Part shown: piece by piece, positions 43,767 to 56,705 of the stretch | How the letters are laid out: each line of letters starts with the position of its first letter | Position numbering within the stretch: position 1 is the first letter of the stretch | Assembly (NCBI GenBank): GCA_947069175.1 | Contig: CAMTDV010000019.1 | Location: 76,135,358 to 76,199,357, forward strand | DNA from: Scalesia atractyloides | Taxonomy: Eukaryota > Streptophyta > Magnoliopsida > Asterales > Asteraceae | Length of the DNA: 64,000 nt | Reading direction: 5' to 3' | Position numbers and translations under genes: made by a program | Notes under the pieces: model-generated | What the model was told of the DNA's origin: nothing | Database searches by the model: none | The model's input: the letters and a program-made list of their open reading frames with translations, nothing else

Positions 43767-46115
43767 TGTCCCCACACCCAACCGATGGTGGAATCATCGG
43801 GGGTAAGTGGCACTTGGCGAATCAGATTGATCAAGGAATTTCCATAACAGTCATTTCAAAAATAAACATCAACATTTTAATATCCCATACTATCAAACTC
43901 ATAAACCTTCAAAATAACTAATTCATACCAACAAAATCTCTTAAACAAATCCAATTCGATCTCCCCCTAGATTTTATTACAACCGTTCTAAAACAAACTA
44001 AAAAAACAAACTAAAACTACGCATGCACATCAAAGGCATCCAACAAAAATCCTCAACCTGTTTACATACGTTTAAAATACAAGTCAATACAATTAAGTAA
44101 AGGTGAGCATACGAGTTTGAATAATACTAGCATAATCGATAAAGCGTTTGCGAAACAATCTAATTACATATCATGATACACCAAAACACTTAACATAACA
44201 TATGCTCATTTCTCATGCTAACTACCGTGAGAAGGCTTACGCGTCCATCCTAACTAGACCTGTCGGGTATAAGCCACACTATAGTACCATACTAGCTAAG
44301 GAGGCAAGTTAACGAAAATAAGTCCTAGTCACATGTTTCTAGTATCACGTGTCGAGTATATGCAATCAGATTATTCGCATGTGATAAACAGTTTTTATTC
44401 GTGATGTGATTTTGATATAGGAACGTATGTAACACCCAAAAGTGCGTTTTAAGCGAAAATGGGTCAAGTACACTCACTGCGGGTGCGTTTTACTTAGCTT
44501 AGAGATTCTGAGGAGAGTCGAGAAGAGCGTCGGATCAGCCTGCATACGCGAACGGAAGTGCATCAGTCTCCGAAAAGCTGAAACGGTTAAGTCTTGATTG
44601 GGCAGTAGCCAAGTTCGGGCGAACTTGCTAGGTTTTGGTGGGTTTAGAGTCAAGTTCGGTCGAACTTGATGAGTTTCCTAAGAAACTTGTCAAGTTCGGG
44701 CGAACTTGTAGGAAAACCTTACTGATTTGGCAAGTTCGGTCTAACTTGTATGGTTTCCTAAGAAACCAGGCAAGTTAGGGCGAACTTGCAAGAAACTTGG
44801 TGAAGAAACACTCAAGTTCGGTCGAACTTGACCTGATAAGCTGGTGATTCTCGAGCGAACTTGATGTTTTCGGGTCCAAAATATTGCGTTTCCGCGTCGT
44901 TTGCTGAGGAAAATCGAGTGTTCATCCCTCCAACCCTGTGCTACTGAGCAAACTTAGGTCGGAGAGGTCTTTTAGAGCTGTTTTAGCCGTTTTACAAAAG
45001 CGTGGGCTAATCCGGGCGAACTCGGGGTTCGTTCGGATTAGTCCGGCTTGTGTAAACCAACATAAACGTCCTTGTGCTTCCAGATCTGGATCTTGAAGGA
45101 TAGATGCTTCGTTTCATATCAGTAAATGAATAAAACATCCTCAAAAGTCCGTATTTTGTGTGAAAATCGATATTTATCAAAGGTTTTCTCAGATCTATAA
45201 CTTACAAGCCGAGATCTTGTAGATCTCGTGTTTGGGAAGCCTCTGCTAATACCAAACGAACTCGTATTGTGTAGATCTAAGCCTAAAACAGAAGTTTTGG
45301 AAGAAAAAGATGAAGATTTTCGTAAAAGAATGAGTTTGATGAAAACGAAGGCTATGCCTTATGCCAAAATCGTTGTAAACCTTTGTAGATCGTTGATAAA
45401 CGTTGTTGCAGTGAAATCGAGTCGATTCTTACTTAGAACACGAAGGTTTCGGGTTAGGAGAGCTCTGGGCGAACTTGCAGCAAGTTCAAATGAGTGAACA
45501 GAGCTTGGTATTTATAGGAGAAGCCAAAAAAATGAGAGCTGATGAGACCAAGTTCGCGCGAACATGAGAGATTTTAAGAGAATGGGAGCCAAGTTCGGCC
45601 GAACTAGTGCATATATGCACAAGTTCGAGCGAACTTGAGCCAAACAAAGAAGAAAGCTTGGCCAGTCAAGTTCGGCCGAACTTGGTATCACCAAGTTCGA
45701 GCGAACTTGACCCAAAAGCTGGGTTTTCTTCGTTCATTTCGCGTTAAGAGTTCGTTTTTTGAACCGCTTTTCGCATTAGATAGTTATATTAAGCGTTAAA
45801 TTAAAGAGTTAAGCGTTATAGTTGATATAATAGTGTGATTTAGCGATTCGAGAGTGCGAGAGCGATGCGATAGCGAGTGTAAACATAACCACAAACACAC
45901 ATAACACATAAATAACATAAAACCACATAAATAACTGCGATTTGCGATCAATGAGATTAGCGATGCGATTCAATAAGCGATTAGATGCAATAATAACGTA
46001 CAACACTATAATTTATTAACATAAACTTTTTTATTAACCGAATCTCAGATTTACAAAAAGATAGATAAACAGAGAACAAAAGAAGAGATAAAAATCGAAT
46101 TTTCGAGTTGTTACA
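43767..46115 (-). repeat. 3' LTR of element D
   Basis: On the minus strand it runs TGTAACAACTCG to GGGTGTGGGGACA. A TATAAATA box lies at 45509-45516 on the minus strand. CAAGTTCGNNCGAACTTG palindromes lie on both sides of it (44610-44830 downstream and 45590-45715 upstream). Confidence 0.9.
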
Positions 46116-46148
46116 GTCTCCCTTACTTTAGGGAATTTCGTCCCGAAA

Positions 46149-46906
46149 TTAGGTAGTAGTTGTAACAAATAGATGCGGGTACTTGGCCTTCATATCACTT
46201 TCCAATTCCCAAGTAAACTCGGCGCCATGTTTGCCCTCCCATCGGACCTTCACGATAGAATTGCGAGAGCGTCGGAGTTTCTTGATCTCCCGGTCCATGA
46301 TTTCCACAGGCTTTTCCACGAAATGGAGAGTCTCGTTGATTTGCAGATCTTCGAGAGGGACATGCAGTTTTTCTTTGGCTAAGCACTTTTTGAGATTAGA
46401 CACGTGGAAAGTCGGGTGTACATTATTGAGTTCCTCCGGTAATTCGAGACGATAGGCTACTTTACTAATTCTTTCCAGAATCTTGAAGGGACCAACGTAT
46501 CTAGGCGCTAGCTTTCCTTTCTTGCCGAAGCGGACCACTCCCTTCCAAGGCGCAACCTTTAGGAGAACGTGATCTCCCACTTTGAACTGTAGGGGCTTGC
46601 GGCGTTTATCGGCGTAACTCTTTTGACGACTCCGAGCTTTCAAGAGATTGTCTCTGATTTGGAGGATCTTGTCAGTCGTTTCTTGAATTAGCTCGGGACC
46701 GGTGATTTGTGCTTCTCCGATCTCGTGCCATGCAATAGGCGATCGACATTTTCTTCCATACAGTGCCTCAAAAGGAGCCATTTAGATGCTGGTATGATAA
46801 CTATTATTGTACGAGAATTCGATTAAAGGTAAATGCGTATCCCAGTTACCACCAAAATCTATGATGCACGCACGAAGCATGTCTTCGAGGGTGCGAATCG
46901 TGCGCT
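46149..46906 (-). pseudogene. Element D integrase C-terminus, GPY motif and chromodomain-like tail
   Basis: A 210-residue frame from MAPFEALYGRKCRSPIAWHE runs through YVGPFKILERISKVAYRLEL and LHFVEKPVEIMDREIKKLRR to KVRWEGKHGAEFTWELESDM and KYPHLF. This is the best preserved chromodomain-type end in the window. A stop replaces the expected Gln just before MAPFEAL (CAA to TAA). Confidence 0.85.
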
Positions 46907-47400
46907 CAGTCTGACCGTCGGTTTGAGGGTGAAAAGCGTACTGAGATTAAGCGAGTACCGAGAGCGGATTGAAAGGTCTCCCAGAGACGCGAGGTAAAAT
47001 GACCGTCGTGGTCAGAAATGATGCCACGAGGCGTCCCGTGTCGACATGTAACTTCGTCGGTATAGATTCGGGCTAACCGTTCGACCTTAAAGTCTTCTCG
47101 TATAGCAATAAAGTGCGCGGATTTGGTGAGACGATCAACGATAACCCAAATGCTATCGTGACCGGATGAAGTACACGGGAGTTTAGTAATAAAATCCATA
47201 GCTATACTCTCCTACTTCCACATCGAGATTTCGGGTTGTTCAAGTAAACCAGAGGGCCTTTGATGTTCAGATTTAACCTTCGAACAAGTTAAGCATTTTG
47301 AGACGTACAAGGCGATATCCTTTTTCATGCCCGGCCACCAATACTTAGGACGAAGGTCCTGGTACATCTTGTCGGCATCGGGGTGAATGGAATATCGAGA
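46907..47400 (-). pseudogene. Element D integrase core
   Basis: MDFITKLPCTSSGHDSIWVI starts at 47199 and runs through HGTPRGIISDHDGHFTSRLW. A frameshift near 46940 interrupts the HPQTDGQTER region. The HHCC finger precedes it in the frame upstream (WWPGMKKDIALYVSKCLTCS, about 47340-47280). Confidence 0.85.
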
Positions 47401-48826
47401 TTTATGAGCTTCGTCCATTAGCAACTTACGAAGATCGTCACGACTGGGAATCCAAATGCGATTGAGATAGTAGTAAATACCATCCGATTTAGATACAAGC
47501 TGAGTTTCGGTACCACATTTCATTTCTTCTTCCAAAGTATTCTTGTTAAAACATGCATGTTGAGCGGCACGGATGAGGGTTTCAAGTTTAGCACAAGCTT
47601 GAGAGTCACGAATACCATATACATAGCTTCGTCGACTTAGAGCATCGGCGACGACGTTTGCTTTGCCGGGATAGTAGCGTATTTCGCAATCGTAATCGTT
47701 GAGAATTTCAAACCATCGACGTTGTCGCATGTTTAGTTCTTTCTGGTTAAAGATATGTTGTAAGCTCTTATGGTCGGTGAAGACCGTACACTTTGTACCG
47801 TAAAGGTAGTGTCGCCATATCTTCAATGCAAAAACAACTGCACCGAGTTCGAGATCATGGGTTGTGTAGTTCTTCTCGTGGATCTTGAGTTGGCGAGACG
47901 CGTACGCGATAACCTTGTGTCGTTGCACGAGAACACAGCCAAGACCAAGGTTTGAGGCATCACAATAAACAACGAAATCACAGTTTCCGTCGGGTAAAGC
48001 GAGAACGGGAGCATTGCATAGCATACGCTTGAGAGTTTGAAAATCTCCCTCTTGCTGGGAGTCCCAAACAAAAGGTTTATCTATATGAGTCAAAGCGGTA
48101 AGCGGAACGGCGATTTTCGAGAAGTCGGCAATGAATCGACGGTAATAACCCACCAATCCAAGAAATGAACGGATTTCGGAAGCATTCTTCGGTGTAATCC
48201 AACTCTTGACGGCTTCAATCTTTGCAGGGTCAACGTGAATTCCTTGACTATAAACAATGTGGCCGAGAAATTGGACTTCTTCGAGCCAGAATTCACATTT
48301 TGAGAACTTAGCAAAAAGGCGATTTCCTTGAAGAAGTTCGAGGACTAAACGGAGATGGCGCGCGTGTTCGTCTCTTGACTTCGAATAGATAAGGATATCA
48401 TCGATAGAAAACAATGACAAATCGATCTAAGAAAGCTTTACATACACGGTTCATCAAATCCATGAAAACCGCGGGTGCATTGGTAAGACCAAAAGGCATG
48501 ACCACAAATTCGAAATGGCCATAGCGGGTACGAAAGGCGGTTCTAGGAATGTCTTCTTCCAACGCGCGTAACTGATGATAACCGGAACGAAGATCGATCT
48601 TGGAAAAACAAGTAGCACCTTGAAGCTGATCAAATAAGTTGTCAATACGAGGAAGAGGGTAACGGTTCTTTATCGTGAGTTTGTTAAGTTCACAATAATC
48701 GATGCACATACGGAACGATCCATCCTTTTTTTTCACGAAAAGGACTGGCGCGCCCCATGGCGAAGTGCTCGGGCGTATGAAGCCTTTATCAAGAAGCTCT
48801 TGAAGTTGGCTTGATAGCTTGCGCAT
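47212..48826 (-). pseudogene. Element D reverse transcriptase and RNase H
   Basis: RT opens with LSSQLQELLDKGFIRPSTSP (about 48817-48758) and continues through FRMCIDY and VVMPFGLTNAPAVFMDLMNR. A one-base gain at about 48405 shifts the frame exactly at the catalytic FIDD motif. The next frame (402 residues) carries IDDILIYSKS, RNase H (CDASNLGLGCVLVQ, TDHKSLQHIF, ADALSRRSYVYG) and the integrase finger. Confidence 0.88.
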
Positions 48827-50749
48827 TTCGGATGGTGCAAGGCGATAAGGAGCTTTAGCAACTGGAGTAGCTCCGCGAACAAATCGATACGGAATTCAAC
48901 ATCGCGAGTAGGGGGTAAACCGGGTAGATCGTCGGGAACGACTTTGGGAAATTCACAAACAACGGGAACATCTTTATAAGTCTTCTTTTCTTTCTCCGGG
49001 TTCACGATATGGGCGAGGAAAGCAACACATCGCTTTTGCAAGCATTTGTGTGCTCGAGTACATGACAAAAGCATCAACTTCTTTGAGGGAGTTTCACCAT
49101 AAACATGAAGTTGATCGCCATTTGGGAGAGGAAAACGAATCATTTTATCGAAGCAAACAACTTTAGAATGATTCTCACGAAGAAAATCCATGCCTACTAT
49201 GATATCGAAGCTACCTAACTGCATAGGTATGAGATTGATCGAGAAGACATGATTGTTGAGATTGAGATTACAACCACGTAAGACGGAACTAACGGTAACA
49301 GTTCTTCCGGTGGCGACTTCCACATCGAAAGTCTTTGGGAGTTTAGCGCGCTTACATTTTAAAACCTTTTCGAATTCTAACGATACAAAACAATTATCGG
49401 CACAAGTATCAAATAAACATGAAGCATAAATACCATTAACGAGAAACGTACCATTGACAACATTGTTGTCATTCTGGGCCTGGTAGTGATTGAGATTGAA
49501 GGCTCTTCCACGCGCAGCTTGTTGTTGCTGCTGAGGCTGCGGTGGTGGCTGCTGCTAAGGCTGCTGCTGCCGCTCTTGTTTCACGGTACGGTTTGGGCAA
49601 ACGTTAGCAAAGTGGTTTGGATCACCACACACGAAGCACGCTCGTGCCTTTGGAGCTTGCTGCTGGTTGGCATAAGGAGGAGCAGGTAAAGCTGGAGCTT
49701 TTGGAGCCTGAGGAGCTGGCTGGCGAGGACCACTATGGCAGCTGACAGTGAAGTGGCCGTAGATGTTGCAGTTCGTGCAAAAACAGCAATTGCCACCAAC
49801 GGCATGATGATATGTGCACTTAGGGCACATAGGGTGGGGACCAGTGTACGCACGCTTTGCTAGCGGTGCGTTTGGTGCTGCTGACTGGAGTGGCTGAGGG
49901 TTCGCTGGAGCAATAAGAGCAAAGTTCTTGCTCGGGTTTTCCCTTTTGCGACCACGGCGACTGTTGGCTCTCGGGGCTGTTCGGTAGTAGGAGCTGCTGA
50001 TTCGGTGACTGCCTGATTTACGACCTTGCTGCTTTTAAAGTAACCTGACTGAACTCGTTTGTCATTAATCTCGGCGGCTAGCTGGTAGGTCTCCTCGATG
50101 GTAGCAGGGCGTGCTGCTTGAACAAAGTCTGCGACGCAATCGGGGAGAGCATTGAGGTATTTCTTGATTGCCTTTTCGGTCGTATCCACTTGACCGGGAC
50201 AGATGATGCTCAACTGTTTGAAGCGAGCACTGAGACCAGCGTTGTCGGGACCATCTTGCTTGATATTCCAGAATTCGTTCTCCAACTTCTGGATTTCGTA
50301 GGGAGGACAGAATTCCTTGATCATAATTTCCTTGAGTTCCTCCCAGGTGAGTCCGTAAGCTTCGTCGTTCCCACGCCTGTTGCGCTCGGCTGTCCACCAG
50401 TCGAGAGCCCTTGATTGAAACACGCCAGTAGCGTTGACAGTGCGCAGAGCCTCGGGACATCCACTCTGGCAGAATGTGACCTCGATAGAGTCAAACTAGT
50501 GGAACATGGCACTCGGCCCTTCGGTGCCTGAGAAAGTAAGCGGTCCACATGCTTTGAACTGCTTAAAGCTGAAGCGGGGTTTCGGGGCATCTCCCTTAGA
50601 GTCCACAGATGAGTTGCTGCTAACCGCTTGAATTTCGCTGACAATCTGGGGATCACCTTAGCCATTTCCTTGTCTACCATAGAGGCGATGCGCTTGTCGG
50701 CGTTGTTGCGCTGGAGATTCCTTCGGGTGTGCGATCCCATTGAAGACAT
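48827..50749 (-). pseudogene. Element D gag and protease
   Basis: Gag begins MSSMGSHTRRNLQRNNADKR at 50749 and later shifts. Capsid-like blocks WEELKEIMIKEFCPPYEIQK and TTEKAIKKYLNALPDCVADF lie at 50423-50100. The CCHC knuckle CFVCGDPNHFANVCPN is at about 49640-49590. The protease core near 49425-49395 reads DTCAD where B has DTGAD, so the essential Gly after Asp-Thr is replaced by Cys. Confidence 0.85.
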
Positions 50750-51660
50750 CTACACGAAGGATTTAGATTAGACGAGATTCGATTATAGTAGAGTTATGTT
50801 TAAAATATTTATTATAACTATTCATACAAGGCACATAAACACGTAAGCACGTAGGCACGTAAACACGTAGGCACACAAGCACGTAAGCACATAAGCATGT
50901 AAGCACGTAAGCACATAAGCATATAAGCACATATTTGCACATATTCACCTTCTAATAGTAACAATGCGTAGCGCGATATGAGATGCGATATAATAGCGAG
51001 ATATATGCGATATATAATAGCAAGATAAGCGAGATAATACCGCGTATGAGGCACACGTCTTCATAGGCGTAAGCGAGTTAAGCGATTAGTTTGGTTGGTG
51101 TATTAATTTAGTATTTTAGATTTCGAGAGCTGTGTGAGTTGTGCATACATTCGATGGAGCGTAAATGCGAGAAATCGAGAAATCGATGATATGATAAATC
51201 ATCAAAGCGAGAAATCGAATAAAGCGAAAATTCTCAAATTTTAAACACGCAAATAATAATAAACTCGATGATGCGTAAATCGACGATATAGGCTTAAATC
51301 AATTGGGAGTGTCCGGGGTTTTGAGACGTTTGACACGCCAAAGTGATTCGACTACCCTTTGCACTTGGACCCAAGCTTTGTCCAAACAGATAAACGTTCT
51401 CACCATAAGCGGCTAACGACGTTTACTCTTCCAGTTATACGTGTTCCAAACCATCGGCATAATCGAGACTTTGGTGAGATTGAAAATCGAATTGCGGAAT
51501 TAGTTACTAAGATGCGGGTTTCAACCCTAACTTAGCAACTTCATTCCTAGATAGAAATGGAGATCTTCGTCGAGGTTTGGATGTCACTCCTAACTCAACG
51601 AAGATATCTCGTAAGAGAGAATGCGCGGAGTGAATGATCTCGTCGAGAGTTCCCGGTTTT
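50750..51660 (-). other. Leader of element D
   Basis: This is noncoding. It has CACGTAAGCA repeats at 50830-50940 matching the leaders of A and B. The leader ends abruptly at TTTTCACACCT (51660), where sequence jumps to the middle of an LTR. Confidence 0.75.
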
Positions 51661-52675
51661 CACACCTATGGTTTCCTAAGAAACCAGGTAAGTTCGGGCG
51701 AACTTGAAAAAACTTGGTGAAGAAACACTCAAGTTCGGTCGAACTTGACCCAAATGGGTACAAGTTTGGTCGAACTTAACCTGATAAGCTGGTGATTCTC
51801 GAGCAAACTTGATGTTTTCGGGTCCAAAATCTTGCGTTTTCGCATCGTTTGCGGAGGAAAATCGAGTGTTCATTCCTCCAACCCTGTGCTACTGAGCAAA
51901 CTTAGGTCGGAGAGGTCTTTTAGAGCTGTTTTAGCCATTTTACAAAAGCGTGGGCTAATCCGGGCGAACTCGGGGTTCGTTCGGATTAGTCTGGCTTATG
52001 TAAACCAACATAAACATCTTTGTGCTTCCAGATCTGGGATCTTGAATGAGAGATGCTTCATTTCATATCAGTAAATGAACAAAACATCATCAAAAGTCCG
52101 TATTTTGTGTCAAAATCGATATTTATCAAAGGTTTTCTCAGATCTGTAACTTACAAGCTGAGATCTTGCATATCTCGTGTTTGGGAAGCCTCTGCTAACA
52201 CCAAACGAACTCGTATTGTGTAGATCTAAGCTTAAAACAGAAGTTTTGGAAGAAAAAACATGAGGATTTTTGTAAAAGAATGAGTTTTGATGAAAACTCG
52301 TATTGTGTAGATCTTGTCCGTCGTTTCTTGAATTAGCTCGGGACCGGTGATTCATGTTTCTCCGATCTCGTGCCATGCAATAGGCGATCGACATTTTCTT
52401 CCATACAGTGCCTCAAAAGGAGCCATTTGGATGCTGGTATGATAACTATTATTGTATGAGAATTCGATTAAAGGTAAATGCGTATCCAGTTACCACAAAA
52501 ATCTATGATGCACGCACGAAGCATATCTTCGAGGGTGCGAATCGTGCGCTCAGTCTGACCGTCGGTTTGAGGGTGAAAAGCGGTACTGAGATTAAGCGTA
52601 GTACCGAGAGGGGATTGAAAGGTCTCCCAGAGACGCGAGGTAAAACGACCATCGCGGTCAGAAATGATGTCACGA
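51661..52675 (-). mobile_element. Chimeric LTR fragment plus integrase duplicate at the 5' end of D
   Basis: 51667-52310 matches part of the D LTR (about 44751-45350). 52310-52675 nearly repeats D integrase at about 46660-47025. The junction falls in a shared GATCT word, which suggests joining by short homology. Confidence 0.85.
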
Positions 52676-53199
52676 CCATTGAGGTACCAAAACTCTTATT
52701 CTAGCTTCCTAAGCTCATGTGGAGGGCAGAATTCGTCTTTCATGATCTTCTTCAATTCGGCCCATGGCAAGGCGTGGGCTGCATCATCCCCTCAAGTGCT
52801 GCATTCGGAGGTCCACCAATCGAGAGCTCTCGATCAGAACACCCTTGTGGCATTTTGGGTACGCAGATCGTCGGGGCAACCACTGTGACGGAACGCGAGT
52901 TCCATGGCTTCGAACCAAGTTAACAACGCTGTGGCGCCATCCTTGCCTGTAAACTCTAGGGGTTTACACGCTATGAAGTGCTTGAAGAGGAATTGCGGCT
53001 TGGGTTTCTCCACCTTGGAGTCGATCGAACCATGAAGCGATTCAGTGTTCGATTAGATCTTACTAACGATATCAGGCATAATTCGGGCCATATGGTCAGC
53101 CATTTGCTCAACGACAATGTTAGCGAGTTCTTTCTTGGAGTTGGAACGAGAGTTCTTCTTGCTCTTCTTGTGTTCACCGGATGAGCTTGGAGATGCCAT
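52676..53199 (-). pseudogene. Element C gag, 5' part
   Basis: It starts MASPSSSGEHKKSKKNSRSN at 53199, a Lys and Ser-rich start unlike A, B and D. A stop occurs near 53055, then FKHFIACKPLEFTGKDG and HALPWAELKKIMKDEFCPPH, and a stop at the expected Gln before EFW. The other part of gag is at 43766 and below, on the far side of D. Confidence 0.8.
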
Positions 53200-54170
53200 C
53201 TAGAAGTTCGAAAGGAAAGGAAAGGATGAGACTTGACCATAATGTAAAATAAGTTTGGCATGTATGAGCATGTAAGCATGGTGTATTACATAGAGTTCAC
53301 ATAAGTAGCATGAATTTAACAAGTATGGCATGTATAAACACGTATGAATGCGTATAAGGAGTATAAATTTAGTTGGTTTACGAGGAGTATTATTGTTTTT
53401 GATTGTGATAACGTGCGAATTGTGTAACGGTTTAAAATGAACGAGGTAACAAGTATTAAAACGCATAAAAATTGAGTCACATAAAACGAAAGGCTTATAA
53501 AACATGGGAAAGATTCGGGTAGAGAATCGTCGACAATTCTAAAGTGAATCGAAGTCCTTTCGAATTAGAGGAACGTGCTTTGGCCTATACGTAAAATACT
53601 CTCATCGAGAAGCGACTAACGTATTTTACTCTTCTAGTTACTACACGTATCTAATCGATTAGAAAATCGAGACTTTGGCGAGAGCGAAAATCAAGGAATG
53701 GGACTTAATTAACAAGGTGCGGGTTTCACCCCTAACTTAAAGATTTTGTACACTAAGTGCGGTTGGTACTTACCAAAACGAAGAGCAAATTCCGATTCGT
53801 TGGTAAGGGTCCACTAGAGTTTGAGTTGGAATTTTTTTTCCATTAAGTTGTGGATTTCACTCCTAGCTTAATGGAATTCGTGCAAAATAACAAGAATGCC
53901 GGATAAAAAGTCTTTCACCAAATTGCGGTTTTCACACCTATTTTAGTGAAGTCGTCTCGTTTGTATTACGAGTGTCTTCAAGCGTCCAAACGTGTATTGT
54001 GTAAAAAATGTCTTAGGAAAGACATTGTAAATATGTATTAATACCAAAAGAAAGAGAAAGAAGCAAAGTAGGAAGCATAGTATTTTAAGCATAACAAGAA
54101 TGGTCAAAACGGGTACTTAGAACTATAGACTAGGTCGAATATGGCAATTCTACCTAATTCCCTATAGTTA
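53200..54170 (-). other. Leader of element C
   Basis: This is a noncoding stretch of about 1 kb between the primer site and gag, with CACCTAACTTA-type words shared with other leaders. No gene is seen. Confidence 0.7.
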
Positions 54171-54184
54171 TGGCTCTGATACCA
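54171..54184 (-). promoter_or_regulatory. Primer binding site of element C
   Basis: On the minus strand TGGTATCAGAGCCA lies next to the 5' LTR. It is a full match to the tRNA-Met primer type and better kept than in B. Confidence 0.9.
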
Positions 54185-54187
54185 ATC

Positions 54188-56705
54188 TGTCACACCCCAA
54201 CCGATGGCGGAAACATCGGGATGAGATGAACAAATCGTTCAAAAGAATCATAACACTACTTTGTGACAATATGTAATTAAGCAAAATTTCATTTCATAAT
54301 AAAATTGTCAAGTACAACATAATTCAAGGAAATACGACAATACAACAAGTTTGACAAATAACACCATAACAAAATTGATACAACAATAATAAACCTAACG
54401 TCTATGTGTGTATCTAGCGTCATTCGCTACTTCTTTTCATAGCATCATTCCTCATCCTGTAACATGTTTAAAATACGAGTTCAATGCAAAAGCAAAGGCG
54501 AGTATACAAGTTTGAGTATAGCGTAGGTATAAGCATATGTTTAAACAAATCCACATGGAAACAAGAATACATACGAGCATACACTAGGCATGTGATATTT
54601 CTAGTCAACCCTCTGTTTACGCAACTAGTATAAATAATTCAACATGACCAACGTTCACAGGCGGTGCGTTACTCCTATAGCGCTATACATGTCAAATGGA
54701 GGCTAAAAATAAGCTAATGTCTATAGTATCACATACGTTCAATACCTAGTATAAGCATCACATAAGTATCAAGCGTTCATGTATATTGGATTGTTTTGTG
54801 CAAGTAATAAAGCATAAGTTTAGTGTTGTTTTGATACGTAACATGTTACACCCCAAAGTGGTTTAAACGAAAAAGGGGATTCGAGTATACTCACGGTTTG
54901 TTTTTGGGTCTTTTCTACACTTGAACAATTTCGTGAAGATGTTGGTTCGTGGGAGGAAACGCCGAGTTATCCTACAAGAGGAAAGGAGGCGTATGAGTAA
55001 CGAGTTAATGGTGGATTTGGAGTATTCGGGTAAATGTAAGAATAATGTATGGAAAAGTATTATAACAAGAAAAATAGTCACTAGGCATAGCACTTGTCAT
55101 CGACACTATAGCAAATCCATAAGGATTGAATGTGTTTTCAGAGGTTCAAGACCTATTAGAATCGTGACAAGGAACTACATACAACAGCGATGAAACTTAA
55201 TAACTTAACGAATGATTCACTTAGTCATTTATCAAGGGTTCAGTTTCTAAGTTTATTATTTAGTTCAGATACATAATTAGTCCTATAGTCATGTAAGAGG
55301 TAGGATGATAATTCATCCACTTTGGTAACTCTTGAATCAAGTAAGTCAAGTAGGAGGTGGGAGGATTAACCATCCACTTAGGAACCTCTAGGTTTGTTCA
55401 CCACTACACAAGTCACCATAAGTGACAAGGAGGGTTCAAGAACATAATGTACAAAATGTAAATATGGTGTCATCTAGATACCAAGTAGCCAAGTGTGAGT
55501 CAACCCGAAGAGCACACGAGGACAATGGTCAACGGCTATGTGGGGTTGTGACACTTTAGGTCTAGCAAACTAGCTTGGGATCTTGATGAAAAACATCAAG
55601 TGATGTGTGGTCTCAAAAGGTTTAGGATAGCCCAAGCTAACCAAGGTGGACACACATGAACAAGTCTTAACCTTGCATCACTTGTGAGCTAAAAGCTCTA
55701 TGAAAACAGAAAGTTTGGAGTGTTCAACACTCCTATTTACATGTATAACAACCTAGGTTAGTCTCCTTAATCACAAGAGTGATTAGGAGCTCAAGAACAC
55801 TAGGATGGTTTGAAGTAAACATAAGTTTTGGAAAAGTATGTTTTAAAACAGGGAATTTCTTGCACTTCAACCTCAATATAAAGGAGTTCCATCTAGGTTT
55901 TCCATGGAAGAACCTAAGGAAACAATCCTAGAGGTGTCCCAAGTGCTAAGGAAGAAGAAACAATGAGAAAGGTGAAGTAGAAGTGAGCTAGAACTCACTT
56001 TGAGAGCTTTGAACTTTCTGCTCAATTTATGAGTTTACCAACTTATTTCAAGTGTTTAGAGAGTGAGATTAGAGTGTTTGTAAAGTGGAAGAAGTGTGGG
56101 AATGGGTTGGGTTTTATAGGAGGTGATTAGGGTTAGTTAGGTGAGCATTTAGTGCAAGAAGCACAATCCTTGTGCACTAAAACTGACCAATAATGAGCCA
56201 AAATCACTTTCTGCCGAAACGGGTGGCTAGCTGACCGCGAGAAGGGAAGGGGGACACGCTAGCGGCCCGCGAGAGGCTGGGATAAGTTTCATTTTTGGCA
56301 AAACAGCCCCCTGGGGTCTATATTTAGGGGTTTGGGGTGTTTTTAAGCATAAAAAGTGCATTTTCAGGGGGTTTTAAGTCAGTTTATCGCAAGAATAAGT
56401 ATGAGCAAGTATAATTGTATATATGTATCATGTATAAGTATCGTATAATGTATGTATGTCACGTATTTGCAAGTTCACCACACGTTTTATGAATATCACA
56501 AGTATGCGTTACATGTTTGAATGTATGAGTATAAAATGTTTATGATCAAGTATAACATGAATAAAATATGAATTTTCATTATGATTCAAGTCTCGGATTA
56601 CAATGGTTTACAACGAAGAATGATTGCAAGATACAACGTTTCCCAAAATAGAAATACAACATGAGCTTGCTATAAATAGAAAGTATCGAAACGCGAGGCG
56701 TTACA
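54188..56705 (-). repeat. 5' LTR of element C
   Basis: This is the partner of 37269-39748. The differences are mainly single-base indels and a few substitutions. The minus-strand TATAAAACCC box is at about 56110-56119. Confidence 0.9.

Larger units (their letters stand above)
43767..52675 (-). mobile_element. Gypsy element D with rearranged 5' end, inside gag of element C
   Basis: One complete LTR (43767-46115) follows the coding region. Leader, gag and pol lie at 46116-51660. The upstream LTR is only a fragment (about 51667-52310), joined to a duplicate piece of integrase (about 52310-52675). The primer site and U5 junction are lost. It is the same family as element B, as its LTR palindromes and gag start show. 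The left insertion point is in C gag (flank TCCCCA). Confidence 0.85.
37269..56705 (-). mobile_element. Gypsy element C, split by element D
   Basis: Its LTRs are 37269-39748 (3' LTR) and 54188-56705 (5' LTR). On the minus strand they run TGTAACGCC or TGTAATGCC to GGTTGGGGTGTGACA. Exact duplication CGAAA flanks it at 37264-37268 and 56706-56710. A tRNA-Met primer site lies at 54171-54184 and a purine tract AAAGGAGGGGAC at 39750-39761. The coding region is heavily frameshifted, and gag is broken by element D. Confidence 0.92.

Noticed and set aside
54921..55193. 90-residue plus-strand frame with a basic start
   Set aside because: It lies inside the LTR of element C and is only partly preserved in the partner LTR, so it is a chance frame.
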